From: Elusimicrobiota bacterium
Lineage (GTDB): Bacteria > Elusimicrobiota > UBA8919
DNA length: 64,000 nucleotides
NCBI GenBank assembly: GCA_016928195.1
Contig: JAFGLF010000076.1
Location: 17,191-81,190 of the forward strand
Direction: 5' to 3'
Below, one piece after another: positions 9,132 through 18,950 of the stretch; the first letter of the stretch is position 1, and the number at the start of each line of letters is the position of its first letter. The notes beneath the pieces are model-generated. The model was given only the letters and a program-made list of their open reading frames with translations. It searched no databases and was not told the origin of the DNA. The translations under genes and the position numbers were made by a program.

Positions 9132-10067
9132 TTAGTCCTTTAACCATGCTTTTTCAAGGTCATATATTGTTTGGAATTCTGATTGATAGCCCAAAAATAA
9201 TGCAGAGTCGAGATTTTCTGTTTCCCTTAGGGTTGCTAAAAAGTTATAAAAATTCGTTTTTGCTCTTTTTTCCAGCATAAATGTTATTAATGATTCTGCC
9301 TGAGCATACCAAATTTCTACTTTTTTTACAGGTGCAGTGTATAGATTTAACGTCAAGAATTCAGGCATTTCCATTCTTTTTGACTTATCAAATTCATATT
9401 TTTTTATATTGCTGTTTTTATTTTCTTCATACATAGCCAGCCCTTCATTTACCCAAACAGATATTTTTGTAGCTTTTCCTTGCATAAAGTCATTAAATAT
9501 AAGATGAGTTGCTTCATGTGGAAGTATGTAATCAAGATGTGGCCCTTCAAAAGTATACATTTTTCTATCAAAAACAAATCCGCCTGACCATTCCGCTCTT
9601 TTTGTATTTTCTTTGTACATCTGCACATCCTTATATATGTAGATTTCGAACCTTTCAGGAGGATTAAAGTTATAAAGATTGGTATCAGCTATTATTGCAT
9701 TATAGATTTTTTCCATTTTTGGAGCTAATTCCTCCAGTAATTGGTTGTTAAATGAATAAATTGTAAAGTGAACAGAGTATGTTTTGGAAAATCCGTTAGG
9801 GATATTGGGGGTAAATTCTCTTGAGGGAACGGATTCATATGCTTTTGCCCGTTGTAATGAAGCAATCTGACCTTTCAGGGACTCTAATTTTTCGTTATTT
9901 TTTCTGACAATTTTTTCATTTTTTCTGTCAATAAAACTTGAAATAGCCATTAAAAAAAAACATAGATAAATTACCAGAGCTACACCAATTATCATAAGCC
10001 AGTGTATCCGGTTTGTTCCCATCGGCGAGGTTTTCACCCGTCTCCTCCAATACTTCTTTGTTTGCAA
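9132..10067 (-). CDS. Membrane-anchored gluzincin-like metallopeptidase (peptidase MA-like)
   Basis: N-terminal TM; LPHEATHLIFNDFM with downstream WVNEGLAMYEE. Confidence 0.7.
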   Translation of the reverse strand: MQTKKYWRRRVKTSPMGTNRIHWLMIIGVALVIYLCFFLMAISSFIDRKNEKIVRKNNEKLESLKGQIASLQRAKAYESVPSREFTPNIPNGFSKTYSVHFTIYSFNNQLLEELAPKMEKIYNAIIADTNLYNFNPPERFEIYIYKDVQMYKENTKRAEWSGGFVFDRKMYTFEGPHLDYILPHEATHLIFNDFMQGKATKISVWVNEGLAMYEENKNSNIKKYEFDKSKRMEMPEFLTLNLYTAPVKKVEIWYAQAESLITFMLEKRAKTNFYNFLATLRETENLDSALFLGYQSEFQTIYDLEKAWLKD

Positions 10068-10218
10068 TTCCTACACATTATTATATTGTATACAACCCAC
10101 TCGTCTCCTGATAAATTTCAGGAGGGACTGGGTTCATAAGAGGGATTATACAACAAAACTTGATTTTTGACAAGAGTTTTAATATAATAAGAATATTAAA
10201 AAAGTCCTCAAATGATTT

Positions 10219-10306
10219 ACGAACCACACGAATATTACACCCAACGAATTCCACGAATAAAATTCATTCGGGGTATTTGTTATCATTAGTGTTATTCGTT
10301 ACCATT
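10219..10306. repeat. Imperfect dyad intergenic element (ACGAAT type)
   Basis: ACGAACCACACGAATATTACACCCAACGAATTCCACGAAT ... ATTAGTGTTATTCGTTACCATT directly before ATG 10307. Confidence 0.7.
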
Positions 10307-12163
10307 ATGTATAAAAAAACTATAATTTATTTGGTAGTACTTATAATAATACCCATAAGTGTTTATTTCAATTCATCTTTTAATAAATTTGCCTTTGATG
10401 ATATACATATTGTTGAAAAAAACCCGTTGATAAAAAATACCAAAAATATATTTTTACTCTTTAGAAAAGAATATGGAGCGGAAACAGCACATAAAGACAG
10501 CAAACTTTACCGGCCTTTTATTATGGTGACATATCTGGTAACATATACTATTTTTGGCAGTGAGCCGTTATGGCATCATCTGGGCAATGTTTTGCTTCAT
10601 ACGGTTAATGTGCTTATAGTATTTTTTTTATGTAAGCAGATGCTTATTATTTTTTCGAAAAAAGCCGAGGTAGATACTTCTGCATTTCTCTGTGGGTTAT
10701 TTTTTGCAGTTCATCCTGTATTAGTAGAATCGGTTGCCGGTATTGTCGGAAGAGCAGAGTTAATGACAGGATTCTTTTGTTTAGCGGCGTTTCTGCTTTA
10801 TCTCAGAGGCAGGTTTTATTCATCTATGACATTTTTCTTTTGCGGACTTTTATCAAAGGAAACCGCTATTAGTTTATTCCCGCTGATTATTTTATATGAA
10901 TTGTTTTTTAATAAACGATTATCCAGAATAATCCCGGGATATTTTGCAGTAATACTGTTATATATACCTATAAGATTTCTTGCACTTGACGGACTTATCT
11001 CTGGAGAGAAAATATTTTATTTCAAAGAAGGTATTTTAACCAGAATCTTCACAATGGGAAAAGTTATGGTTTATTATATGAAACTTATGTTTATTCCTTA
11101 TCCGCTGAATCCTGATTGGGGAGTAAGCGGGGTAATATTAAAGTCGGACTCGATTATTGATCCATATGTTTTAATAAGCCTTTTAATTATTTTAGGTATA
11201 TTTTTTCTTGCCTGGTTTCTGCTGAAGTCAAATCCGATAGTTACATTCTCGCTGTTATGGTTTTTTGTTTTTCTTCTGCCGGTATCTAATATTATACCTA
11301 TTGGTGATTTAATGGCAGAAAGATTTTTATATTTACCTACTTTCGGATTTTGCCTGTTTGCAGGGGCCATGATTCCAAAATATAAAATACTTAAAAGAGC
11401 GGCCCCTGTTATTTTGCTGCTTTTTGTGTTTATAACAATAAAACAAAATACTATCTGGAAAAACAATACTTCATTATGGAAATATGTTACCGAAAAATTC
11501 CCGAAGAACTGGCGGGCATATTGGGAATTAGGAAAATGTTACAGGGCTGAAGAAAATTATGCTGAGACAACCAGATTATTCGAAAAATCACTCGCCATCA
11601 GGGAAACGGATTTAGTGTTGTTTGATTATGGTAATATACTACGCAGGCAGAATAATACTGTCGAGGCATTAAAGGTTTTCGATAAATATATTGTGATAAA
11701 CAGAAATAATCCGAAAGTATATTTAGAGAGGGCAAAATGCTTTAATGACATAAGGAATTATGAAAAAGCAAAGGATAATTTTGAAACAGCTATGCTGTTG
11801 TCTCCGGAAGACGATAATGTTATTTACGAAACCGGCAGATTTTATTTATTGAGAAGTAATTGGCGCGTAGCAAAAGAGTATTTTGAAAAAGCAATCAGTA
11901 TTAATAAAAATAATGCCGGGGTTTTGGTGGGATTAGGTGTTTATTATTTCAAAATGGGAGAATTTAATAAAGCAAAAGGTTATTTTAGCAATGCACAGAG
12001 AATAGAACCCGATAATATGGAGGCAGCTTATAATTTAGTAGTTGTGAATATGGAACTTGGGGAAAAGGAAGAAGCGAAGCAATTATTTGAAAAGTTTAAG
12101 CAATTATTCCCAAACGATAAAAAAATTAAGCAGATGGAAGATAAGATATATGAAAAAGTTTAA
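10307..12163 (+). CDS. TMTC/DUF1736-like membrane glycosyltransferase with C-terminal TPRs
   Basis: FDDIHIVEKNPLIK, SKLYRPFIMVTYL, HHLGNVLLHTVNVL, AVHPVLVESVAGIVGRAELM, LPVSNIIPIGDLMAERFLYLP; TPR repeats; start trimmed. Confidence 0.85.
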   Translation: MYKKTIIYLVVLIIIPISVYFNSSFNKFAFDDIHIVEKNPLIKNTKNIFLLFRKEYGAETAHKDSKLYRPFIMVTYLVTYTIFGSEPLWHHLGNVLLHTVNVLIVFFLCKQMLIIFSKKAEVDTSAFLCGLFFAVHPVLVESVAGIVGRAELMTGFFCLAAFLLYLRGRFYSSMTFFFCGLLSKETAISLFPLIILYELFFNKRLSRIIPGYFAVILLYIPIRFLALDGLISGEKIFYFKEGILTRIFTMGKVMVYYMKLMFIPYPLNPDWGVSGVILKSDSIIDPYVLISLLIILGIFFLAWFLLKSNPIVTFSLLWFFVFLLPVSNIIPIGDLMAERFLYLPTFGFCLFAGAMIPKYKILKRAAPVILLLFVFITIKQNTIWKNNTSLWKYVTEKFPKNWRAYWELGKCYRAEENYAETTRLFEKSLAIRETDLVLFDYGNILRRQNNTVEALKVFDKYIVINRNNPKVYLERAKCFNDIRNYEKAKDNFETAMLLSPEDDNVIYETGRFYLLRSNWRVAKEYFEKAISINKNNAGVLVGLGVYYFKMGEFNKAKGYFSNAQRIEPDNMEAAYNLVVVNMELGEKEEAKQLFEKFKQLFPNDKKIKQMEDKIYEKV

Positions 12164-13052
12164 GATCGGATTAGCATTAGGCGGGGGCGGTGCCCGCGGA
12201 CTCGCACATATAGGTGTTTTACGGGTTCTTGAAAAAAATGGAATTATTCCTGATATTGTAACAGGCACGTCAATGGGTGCTATTATAGGCGCAATGTATT
12301 GCTACGGACTTTGTGCCGATGAAATAGAAAAAAAACTTAAAGAGTTCATGGATACGGATATTTATAAAGACCTGAAGTTTGAAAGTGTGCCGCAGGATAA
12401 ATCAAAAAATTTTATCAAAAATATTTATAACAAAATAAAACAAAAAATGATTTTTTATCTTTCAAGCGTAAAAATAGCTTTTTTGGAAAAATCAGCGCTT
12501 GATTCAATGATAGCATACTTTTTACCTGACATTGATTTTTGTGATTTAAAGATTCCGTTTGCCTGTGTTGCAGTAGATATTTCACACAATAAAGAAATTG
12601 TGATGAAAGAAGGCCCTATATGGGAAGCAGTCTTATCAAGTATTTCGATCCCCGGAGTTATGCCTCCAGTAAAGGTCAAAGGACATATTTTTGTTGACGG
12701 CGGCGCTGTCCAGATGATTCCCTTGAATGCTGTACGGGATATGGGCTGTGATTTTTCTATAGGGGTTGATGTCAGTGCCGATATCCCGGAAATATCAGAA
12801 AATGATCTAAGAAATGCATTTGATATCACTCATCATACAAGCGATATAGCCCTTTCAGTTTTAAAACAGATTCAAATTAAAGATGCTGATTTTTTACTAT
12901 CACCGCCTGTGGGAGGTATAAAGTGGTTTGAGTTAAAAAGATTTAGTGAGTGTATTATCGCCGGAGAGAAGGAAACAATAGCAAAAATTCCGGAACTTAA
13001 GAATAGAATAAAAAGCAAACGATCCCGGACATTTTTAAAAAGAATATTTTAA
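12150..13052 (+). CDS. Patatin-like phospholipase (RssA/NTE family)
   Basis: LALGGGGARGLAHIGVLRVLE, GTSMGAIIGA (GXSXG), DGGAVQMIP. Confidence 0.93.
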   Translation: MKKFKIGLALGGGGARGLAHIGVLRVLEKNGIIPDIVTGTSMGAIIGAMYCYGLCADEIEKKLKEFMDTDIYKDLKFESVPQDKSKNFIKNIYNKIKQKMIFYLSSVKIAFLEKSALDSMIAYFLPDIDFCDLKIPFACVAVDISHNKEIVMKEGPIWEAVLSSISIPGVMPPVKVKGHIFVDGGAVQMIPLNAVRDMGCDFSIGVDVSADIPEISENDLRNAFDITHHTSDIALSVLKQIQIKDADFLLSPPVGGIKWFELKRFSECIIAGEKETIAKIPELKNRIKSKRSRTFLKRIF

Positions 13053-13089
13053 AAATGAAAGATACTCCTTGTTGTTTTATGGTTTTTTA

Positions 13090-13118
13090 TTGACAAAAGG
13101 GTATAAATAAGGTAAAAT
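13090..13118 (+). promoter_or_regulatory. Sigma70-type promoter for rpmH operon
   Basis: TTGACA - 17 bp - TAAAAT. Confidence 0.7.
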
Positions 13119-13127
13119 TATAGTCTT

Positions 13128-13262
13128 ATGAAACCAACATTTAAGCCAAATGTAAGAAAACGGAAGAAGCACATTGGGTTCAGGGCAAGAATGAAAACTG
13201 CTGCCGGCAGGAAGATATTAAGCCGCCGTAGAAGAAAAGGAAGATACAAACTAACGGTTTGA
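13128..13262 (+). CDS. rpmH: 50S ribosomal protein L34
   Basis: [44 protein letters not shown]; below ORF-track cutoff. Confidence 0.97.
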   Translation: MKPTFKPNVRKRKKHIGFRARMKTAAGRKILSRRRRKGRYKLTV

Positions 13263-13266
13263 TGAA

Positions 13267-13611
13267 ATGGCTCTTTCAAGAAAGAACCGTTTAACCAGGA
13301 AAGATAATTTTCTCAGAATAAAGAAATACGGGAAAAGAGTTGTTTCTAACGGGCTTATCTGCTATATTTATCCCAATAACAGCAAAGTTTCAAGGTTAGC
13401 CGTAGTGGCATCCTCAAAATCGGGAATTGCCTGTAATCGGAACCGCCTAAAACGGTGTATACGGGAGGAGTTTCGATTGAATATGCAGCATTTTACCCGC
13501 AATGCGGATGTTATTGTTTTTGCACAAAAGGATGCTGTATCTTTGATAAGTCATACTAAAGTTAGAAAATATTTTCTGAATGTACTAAAGGAATCAAAGA
13601 TTTTAAATTAA
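13267..13611 (+). CDS. rnpA: Ribonuclease P protein component
   Basis: Follows rpm[34 protein letters not shown]. Confidence 0.95.
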   Translation: MALSRKNRLTRKDNFLRIKKYGKRVVSNGLICYIYPNNSKVSRLAVVASSKSGIACNRNRLKRCIREEFRLNMQHFTRNADVIVFAQKDAVSLISHTKVRKYFLNVLKESKILN

Positions 13612-13612
13612 A

Positions 13613-13819
13613 ATGAAACAATTATCGGTCTTCGTTATTAAAATATATCAGATTGTTTTTTATATATTCCCGCGACGCTGCAGATTTTATCCAAGCTGTT
13701 CGCAGTATGCGGTTGAGGCAATAGAAAAGTTTGGTTTTTTGAAGGGATGGCTGCTGGCAATAAAAAGAATTTTTAAGTGCGGCCCATGGCATCCCGGCGG
13801 ATATGACCCGGTAGATTAG
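13613..13819 (+). CDS. yidD: Membrane protein insertion efficiency factor YidD
   Basis: [32 protein letters not shown]. Confidence 0.97.
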   Translation: MKQLSVFVIKIYQIVFYIFPRRCRFYPSCSQYAVEAIEKFGFLKGWLLAIKRIFKCGPWHPGGYDPVD

Positions 13820-13849
13820 AGATTACGGATTAAGGGATAGGGATTAAGG

Positions 13850-15406
13850 ATGGAAAAAAGGACTTTGGTAGCAATAATTTTATCATTAGCAATACTTTTT
13901 ATATGGCAGGCAATATTTAGGCCGAAACACACCCAGATATCTTCGACATCTACAGGATCTGGTGAAACAACAAAGATAGTACCATCAGAACCTGGTGCAC
14001 AGCCAGATCATCCGCAGCTTATAGAATCTGTTGCCAAGCAGTCGTTAAGAGTAAAAGGTCCGGCTAAAACGATTCAGATTGAAACTGACAAGATGGTTTA
14101 TGTTTTAAGTGAAGATGAGGCTTCGCTTGTTCACTGCTTTTTAAAAGAAGAGATGTTAAAAGAAAAAACAACTGTTGACCTGGTTTTAAACGGTAAATTG
14201 CTGAATGATAAAAATACCGGACAGTGGACATATGTACCGCAAGAGGCCGCCCTGTATCAGGTCAATTTTATAAGAACCATAGGTAATTTTAATATTGAAA
14301 AGACGTTTAATTTTGATAACAATTCCTACCTGGTCGGTATAAAATATATTGTTACGAATATGACCGGAGTCTCTCAAAGTTTTAATGGTTTGACATTGTC
14401 AATTGGCCCCGGGCTTGGTACTGATATAAAAGGATTAAAGGATAACAAACGGCTTTTGCGTGCGATTTCTTATGTACATAAAAAAGTTGAAAAACTCGAT
14501 TTTGACGATGGAGATAGCTGCACTTTTTCAGATAAGAAGTGGGCTGGCTTGGACAATCGCTATTTTCTTTCAGTTTTTCTTAGAACAAAGGATGGATTTA
14601 ATAAAGTAGAAACCGAAAAAGTTGAGAAATTGCCGGTTCTGGGAATAACTACCGGGAAGATTGATTTTTCGCCGAATGGTAAGAAATTCTTTTCAACGAT
14701 TTCTTATACAGGGCCTAAAGGATACAAACATCTGCAGGGGATAAAAATTGATGATATGAACCTGGAACTTGAGAAAGCAATTGATTTTGGTTTCTTCAGT
14801 GATTTGGGCAAGCTGGCGTTTAAAGTTCTAAACTACCTTTATAAAGTAACAAAGAATTACGGCTGGGCCATTTTTATAATTTCCATTTTTCTTAATATTA
14901 TATTTTTTCCGCTTTCCAAGAAATCATTTCGGTCCGCACAGGCGATGAAATCTGTCCAGACAGATGTAAAGGCCCTTCAGGCAAGATATAAGAATGACCC
15001 AAAAAAAATGAATACTGAAGTATGGGCACTTTATAAAGCAAGAGGTGTTAACCCGTTTAGCGGCTGTCTTCCTATGCTGGTACAGCTGCCGATTTTCTTT
15101 GCACTTTTTACAATGTTAAGAAATGCCTATGAACTTCGCGGGGCACCCTGGATTTTCTGGATAACTGATTTATCGGCAAAAGACCCATATTATATACTAC
15201 CAATTATGATGGGCGCAGGAATGTTTTTACAGCAGAAAATGACAGGGGCGGCATCAGACCCGACACAGAAACAAATGATGATATTTATGCCTGTAATATT
15301 TACAGTATTGTTTTTAGGTTTTCCTTCAGGGCTGGTACTTTACTGGTTAACCAACAGCATTGTAACGATTCTCGAACAGTGGCTGATATTTAAAAAAGCA
15401 AAATAG
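13850..15406 (+). CDS. yidC: Membrane protein insertase YidC
   Basis: MEKRTLVAIILSLAILFIWQ, periplasmic domain, C-terminal 60KD_IMP region NPFSGCLPMLVQLPIFFALF. Confidence 0.97.
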   Translation: MEKRTLVAIILSLAILFIWQAIFRPKHTQISSTSTGSGETTKIVPSEPGAQPDHPQLIESVAKQSLRVKGPAKTIQIETDKMVYVLSEDEASLVHCFLKEEMLKEKTTVDLVLNGKLLNDKNTGQWTYVPQEAALYQVNFIRTIGNFNIEKTFNFDNNSYLVGIKYIVTNMTGVSQSFNGLTLSIGPGLGTDIKGLKDNKRLLRAISYVHKKVEKLDFDDGDSCTFSDKKWAGLDNRYFLSVFLRTKDGFNKVETEKVEKLPVLGITTGKIDFSPNGKKFFSTISYTGPKGYKHLQGIKIDDMNLELEKAIDFGFFSDLGKLAFKVLNYLYKVTKNYGWAIFIISIFLNIIFFPLSKKSFRSAQAMKSVQTDVKALQARYKNDPKKMNTEVWALYKARGVNPFSGCLPMLVQLPIFFALFTMLRNAYELRGAPWIFWITDLSAKDPYYILPIMMGAGMFLQQKMTGAASDPTQKQMMIFMPVIFTVLFLGFPSGLVLYWLTNSIVTILEQWLIFKKAK

Positions 15407-15434
15407 AAACGTTGAAAAAGGCTTCAACAGTTTT

Positions 15435-15521
15435 GATTACACAGATTTTAGAAGACGATTACACAGATAATATTGACAGGATTTAATCTGTGTAATCTGT
15501 AATTAAATCGGTGTAATCAGG
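15435..15521. repeat. Imperfect dyad intergenic element (GATTACACAGAT type)
   Basis: GATTACACAGATT ... GATTACACAGAT ... AATCTGTGTAATC ... ATCGGTGTAATC; perfect 13-bp inverted match. Confidence 0.8.
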
Positions 15522-15553
15522 CATAATAAATATTATGCCGGGGGGAGTTTATT

Positions 15554-16219
15554 ATGAGAAAAGAAGTTGAGATAACAGGCAAGACAGCAAATGCAGCAAT
15601 AGAGAAAGGATTAGAAGAACTAGGACTTGAAAAAAAAGATGTGGAGATTAAAATTCTAGATGAAGGTAAATCAGGACTATTCGGATTGATGGGATCCACC
15701 CCTGCAAGAATAAAAATGTCGGTAAAAGATACTGCTCGTCTTTCCGGGAAAGGCAGAAAATCTTCAAATACTGCTTCCGAATTGCCAAAAAATGCTGCAG
15801 AAATATTATCGGAGATTTTTAAGTTATCCGGTTTTAAAACCAAAGTAGCAGCAGAGGTTACATCAATGGGTTCTGTTTTAAATGTTTCAAGCGATGATAG
15901 TGCAATTCTCATAGGCCGCCAGGGTCAAACAATGAGGGCTCTTGAATACATAATGAGGTTAATTTTAAGTAAACAGGAAGGCAAGGGTGTAAAAGTTGCC
16001 ATCAATGTGAACGGTTATTTAGATAAAAAGAATGAAAAAATTATCCAAAAAGCAAAAGAACTTGAAAAGAAAGTAAAAGAAAAAGGCGGCCCTATAAGTA
16101 TAAAACTCTCTGCAAGTGAACGAAAGATAATACATATGGAACTTCAAAATAGTCCGTATGTGGAAACGGTTTCCGAAGGTGTAGGTGACGATAGGAAACT
16201 TATTGTAAGACCGAAGTAA
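15554..16219 (+). CDS. jag: Jag/KhpB RNA-binding protein (Jag-N, KH, R3H)
   Basis: EITGKTANAAIEKGLEELG, ILIGRQGQTMRALEYI (KH), SASERKIIHMELQ (R3H); after yidC. Confidence 0.92.
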   Translation: MRKEVEITGKTANAAIEKGLEELGLEKKDVEIKILDEGKSGLFGLMGSTPARIKMSVKDTARLSGKGRKSSNTASELPKNAAEILSEIFKLSGFKTKVAAEVTSMGSVLNVSSDDSAILIGRQGQTMRALEYIMRLILSKQEGKGVKVAINVNGYLDKKNEKIIQKAKELEKKVKEKGGPISIKLSASERKIIHMELQNSPYVETVSEGVGDDRKLIVRPK

Positions 16220-16280
16220 GCATATACCTCCCACCTGCTTATATACCAGAGGTGGAAGGGGTGTATATCAGTTTTAATAT

Positions 16281-17678
16281 TTGAAAGCAGGTGTTGGGGT
16301 GAAAATAAATTCTGATGATACGATTGCTGCAATTTCAACTCTCATTGGTGAATCCGGCATAGGGATAGTACGCCTTAGCGGCAAAAATTCAATAAAAATT
16401 GTCTCCAAAATCTTCCGACCAAACTCACAAAAAACCGTAAATACCCTGGCCACACATACCGTCAATCTCGGTAAAATACTGGATAAAAAAAAATTTATAG
16501 ATGAAGTACTTCTTACGGTAATGAAAGCGCCAAAATCATATACGCGCGAAGATGTTGTTGAAATTTCTTGTCACGGCGGGATAGCAGCACTTAAGAAAAC
16601 ACTTGAACTCTGTTTAAAACATGGCGCGCGTATTGCAGAACCCGGTGAATTTACAAAACGGGCATATTTAAATGGTCGTATTGATTTATCACAGGCCGAA
16701 GCAGTATGCGATATAATAAAGGCAAAAACAGATGTAGCATTGTCCTGTGCGGTAAACCAGCTTCATGGTACATTAACCGATATAATTAATGAACAAAAAA
16801 GTAAAATTGTGGACATGCTGGCTACAATAGAGGTATCAATTGATTATTCGGAGGATGAAATCCCCCAAAGAGATGATACTGGGACAGTTAAAAAAATAAA
16901 TGATGCCGAAAAACCGCTGAAAAAGATACTTTCAACTTTCCAGACCGGCAGGATTTTCCAGGAAGGTGTTAGAACTGCTATTATAGGGAAACCCAACGTT
17001 GGGAAATCATCATTGCTAAATGTACTCGCCGGGCAGGAAAAGGCAATAGTTACGGAGGTCCCAGGGACAACCAGAGATATTATAGAAGAGACTATAAATG
17101 TTTTTGGTATTCCGCTTATTTTGACGGATACTGCGGGGATCAGAGGACACAGCCAGAATATTGTGGAAAAAAAGGGAATAGAGAAAACAAAAAAGATATT
17201 GAACAATGCAGATTTGATTTTATTTGTTTTAGATTCATCAAACAAATTTTCACCTGAAGATTTCCACATTGCTGAAATGCTTGTTTCAAAAAAGGTTATT
17301 TTGGTTTTAAACAAATCAGATCTCCCCAGTAAAATTGGAAACATTTTAGAACTTAAACTTGATGCTTCAGTTGTTAAAGTATCTGCTATAAGAAACGAAG
17401 GTATAGAAAAGCTTAAAAGAGTTATTTATAATCTGTTTATAAAAGGGAATATAAACACCAGTGAATTTTTTATAACAAATACTAGACACAAAACATTAAT
17501 AGAAAATGCGATAAATGCACTTGAGAAGGCAAAGAATTCATGTATATCCGGTGCCTCAGAAGAATTTATTGCACTGGATCTGAGGGCCGCACTGAATTGT
17601 TTGGGTGAGATTACTGGGGAAGTACCGACGGAAGAAATACTTAACAGAATTTTCTCCAATTTTTGTGTTGGGAAATAA
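16281..17678 (+). CDS. mnmE: tRNA modification GTPase MnmE
   Basis: DTIAAISTLIGESGIGIVRLSG, IIGKPNVGKSSLLNVLAG, C-terminal CVGK. Confidence 0.97.
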   Translation: MKAGVGVKINSDDTIAAISTLIGESGIGIVRLSGKNSIKIVSKIFRPNSQKTVNTLATHTVNLGKILDKKKFIDEVLLTVMKAPKSYTREDVVEISCHGGIAALKKTLELCLKHGARIAEPGEFTKRAYLNGRIDLSQAEAVCDIIKAKTDVALSCAVNQLHGTLTDIINEQKSKIVDMLATIEVSIDYSEDEIPQRDDTGTVKKINDAEKPLKKILSTFQTGRIFQEGVRTAIIGKPNVGKSSLLNVLAGQEKAIVTEVPGTTRDIIEETINVFGIPLILTDTAGIRGHSQNIVEKKGIEKTKKILNNADLILFVLDSSNKFSPEDFHIAEMLVSKKVILVLNKSDLPSKIGNILELKLDASVVKVSAIRNEGIEKLKRVIYNLFIKGNINTSEFFITNTRHKTLIENAINALEKAKNSCISGASEEFIALDLRAALNCLGEITGEVPTEEILNRIFSNFCVGK

Positions 17679-17729
17679 GAAATATGTTTTACCCCAGACG
17701 GTTATCCGGAAGGAAATGCGGGATGAAAA

Positions 17730-18950
17730 ATGAATAGAAAGATAAAAATAATTTCCTGGTCATTGTATGATTTTGGAAATACAATATTTTCAATGAATAT
17801 TGTATCAATGTATTTTGCTCTATGGATTGTTGTGGATAAAGGGGGTAAGGATATTTTTTATAGTATGGCTCTTTCTATATCAACATTTTTTATAGTACTT
17901 CTTATGCCGATTCTTGGCGTAATTTCAGATGACTATAAAAGAAGAATGCCTTTTTTGATTTTTTTTACAGTTTTATGTGTAATTTTTACCGGATTAATAG
18001 GTATTTTTAATGATATTTTTTTAGGGCTTTTATTTTTCGGAATAGCTAATTTTTTTTACCATACTTCATTGGTTTTTTATGATGCATTAATACCTCAGAT
18101 CGCGGGAAGTCCCGATAAAATAGGCAAAGTGTCAGGATATGGTGTAGCATTCGGTTATCTCGGTGCTATATTGGGGCTTTTAATGGTAAAACCGTTCGTT
18201 GAAGCATATGGCAGGAGCGGAGCATTCATCCCTACGGCAGTTATGTTTTTAATTTTTTCACTCCCGCTGTTTTTTTTAATAAAAGATACTGAAAAACAAA
18301 AGATCTCATTCTCCGGGATTAATGCAAAACTCATCCCTGCAATCAAAAAACTTATACAGCCATTCAAAGAAATAAGAGCCTATGAATCAGTTTTTATGTT
18401 TTTACTTGCAAATTTTCTTTACTGTGATACCATAAATACGATTATTGCATTTATGGCTATATATGCAAGTAAAGTTATAGGATTCAGTAACGTCGGCCTT
18501 ATAAATTTTTTTATTTTATCTACGGTATCGGCAATTATAACTTCATATTTTTGGGGACTGCTTACTGACAAGATAGGTGCAAAAGAATCACTGACATTGG
18601 TTCTTATAACATGGTGTATTGCACTTTTACTTGCGATTTTAAGTTTTAAAGATACAATATTTTGGATAGTTGGCGTTATTTCCGGTGCTGCACTGGCAGG
18701 GGTCTGGGTAACCAGCAGGGTATTGATTGTAAAATTATCACCTCCTGATAAGTTGGGACAGTTTTTGGGGTTTTACGGATTGACTGAGAAAGTTTCAGCA
18801 ATAGTAGGGCCTCTTATATGGGGATTGGCTGTTTTGGTATTTGAACCACTAGGCATAATCAGATACAGGATTGCTGTCGGGATTTTAATGGTTTTTATAT
18901 TAGCAAGTATTTTTATTCTTCAGAAGGTTAATTATGAAAAAGACAGTTAA
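17730..18950 (+). CDS. MFS transporter, UMF1/Atg22-like
   Basis: SLYDFGNTIFSMNIVSMYFALWIV; 12-TM pattern. Confidence 0.85.
   Translation: MNRKIKIISWSLYDFGNTIFSMNIVSMYFALWIVVDKGGKDIFYSMALSISTFFIVLLMPILGVISDDYKRRMPFLIFFTVLCVIFTGLIGIFNDIFLGLLFFGIANFFYHTSLVFYDALIPQIAGSPDKIGKVSGYGVAFGYLGAILGLLMVKPFVEAYGRSGAFIPTAVMFLIFSLPLFFLIKDTEKQKISFSGINAKLIPAIKKLIQPFKEIRAYESVFMFLLANFLYCDTINTIIAFMAIYASKVIGFSNVGLINFFILSTVSAIITSYFWGLLTDKIGAKESLTLVLITWCIALLLAILSFKDTIFWIVGVISGAALAGVWVTSRVLIVKLSPPDKLGQFLGFYGLTEKVSAIVGPLIWGLAVLVFEPLGIIRYRIAVGILMVFILASIFILQKVNYEKDS

Noticed and set aside
16844-17344. 166-aa minus-strand ORF
   Set aside because: Antisense to mnmE; no recognisable motif.
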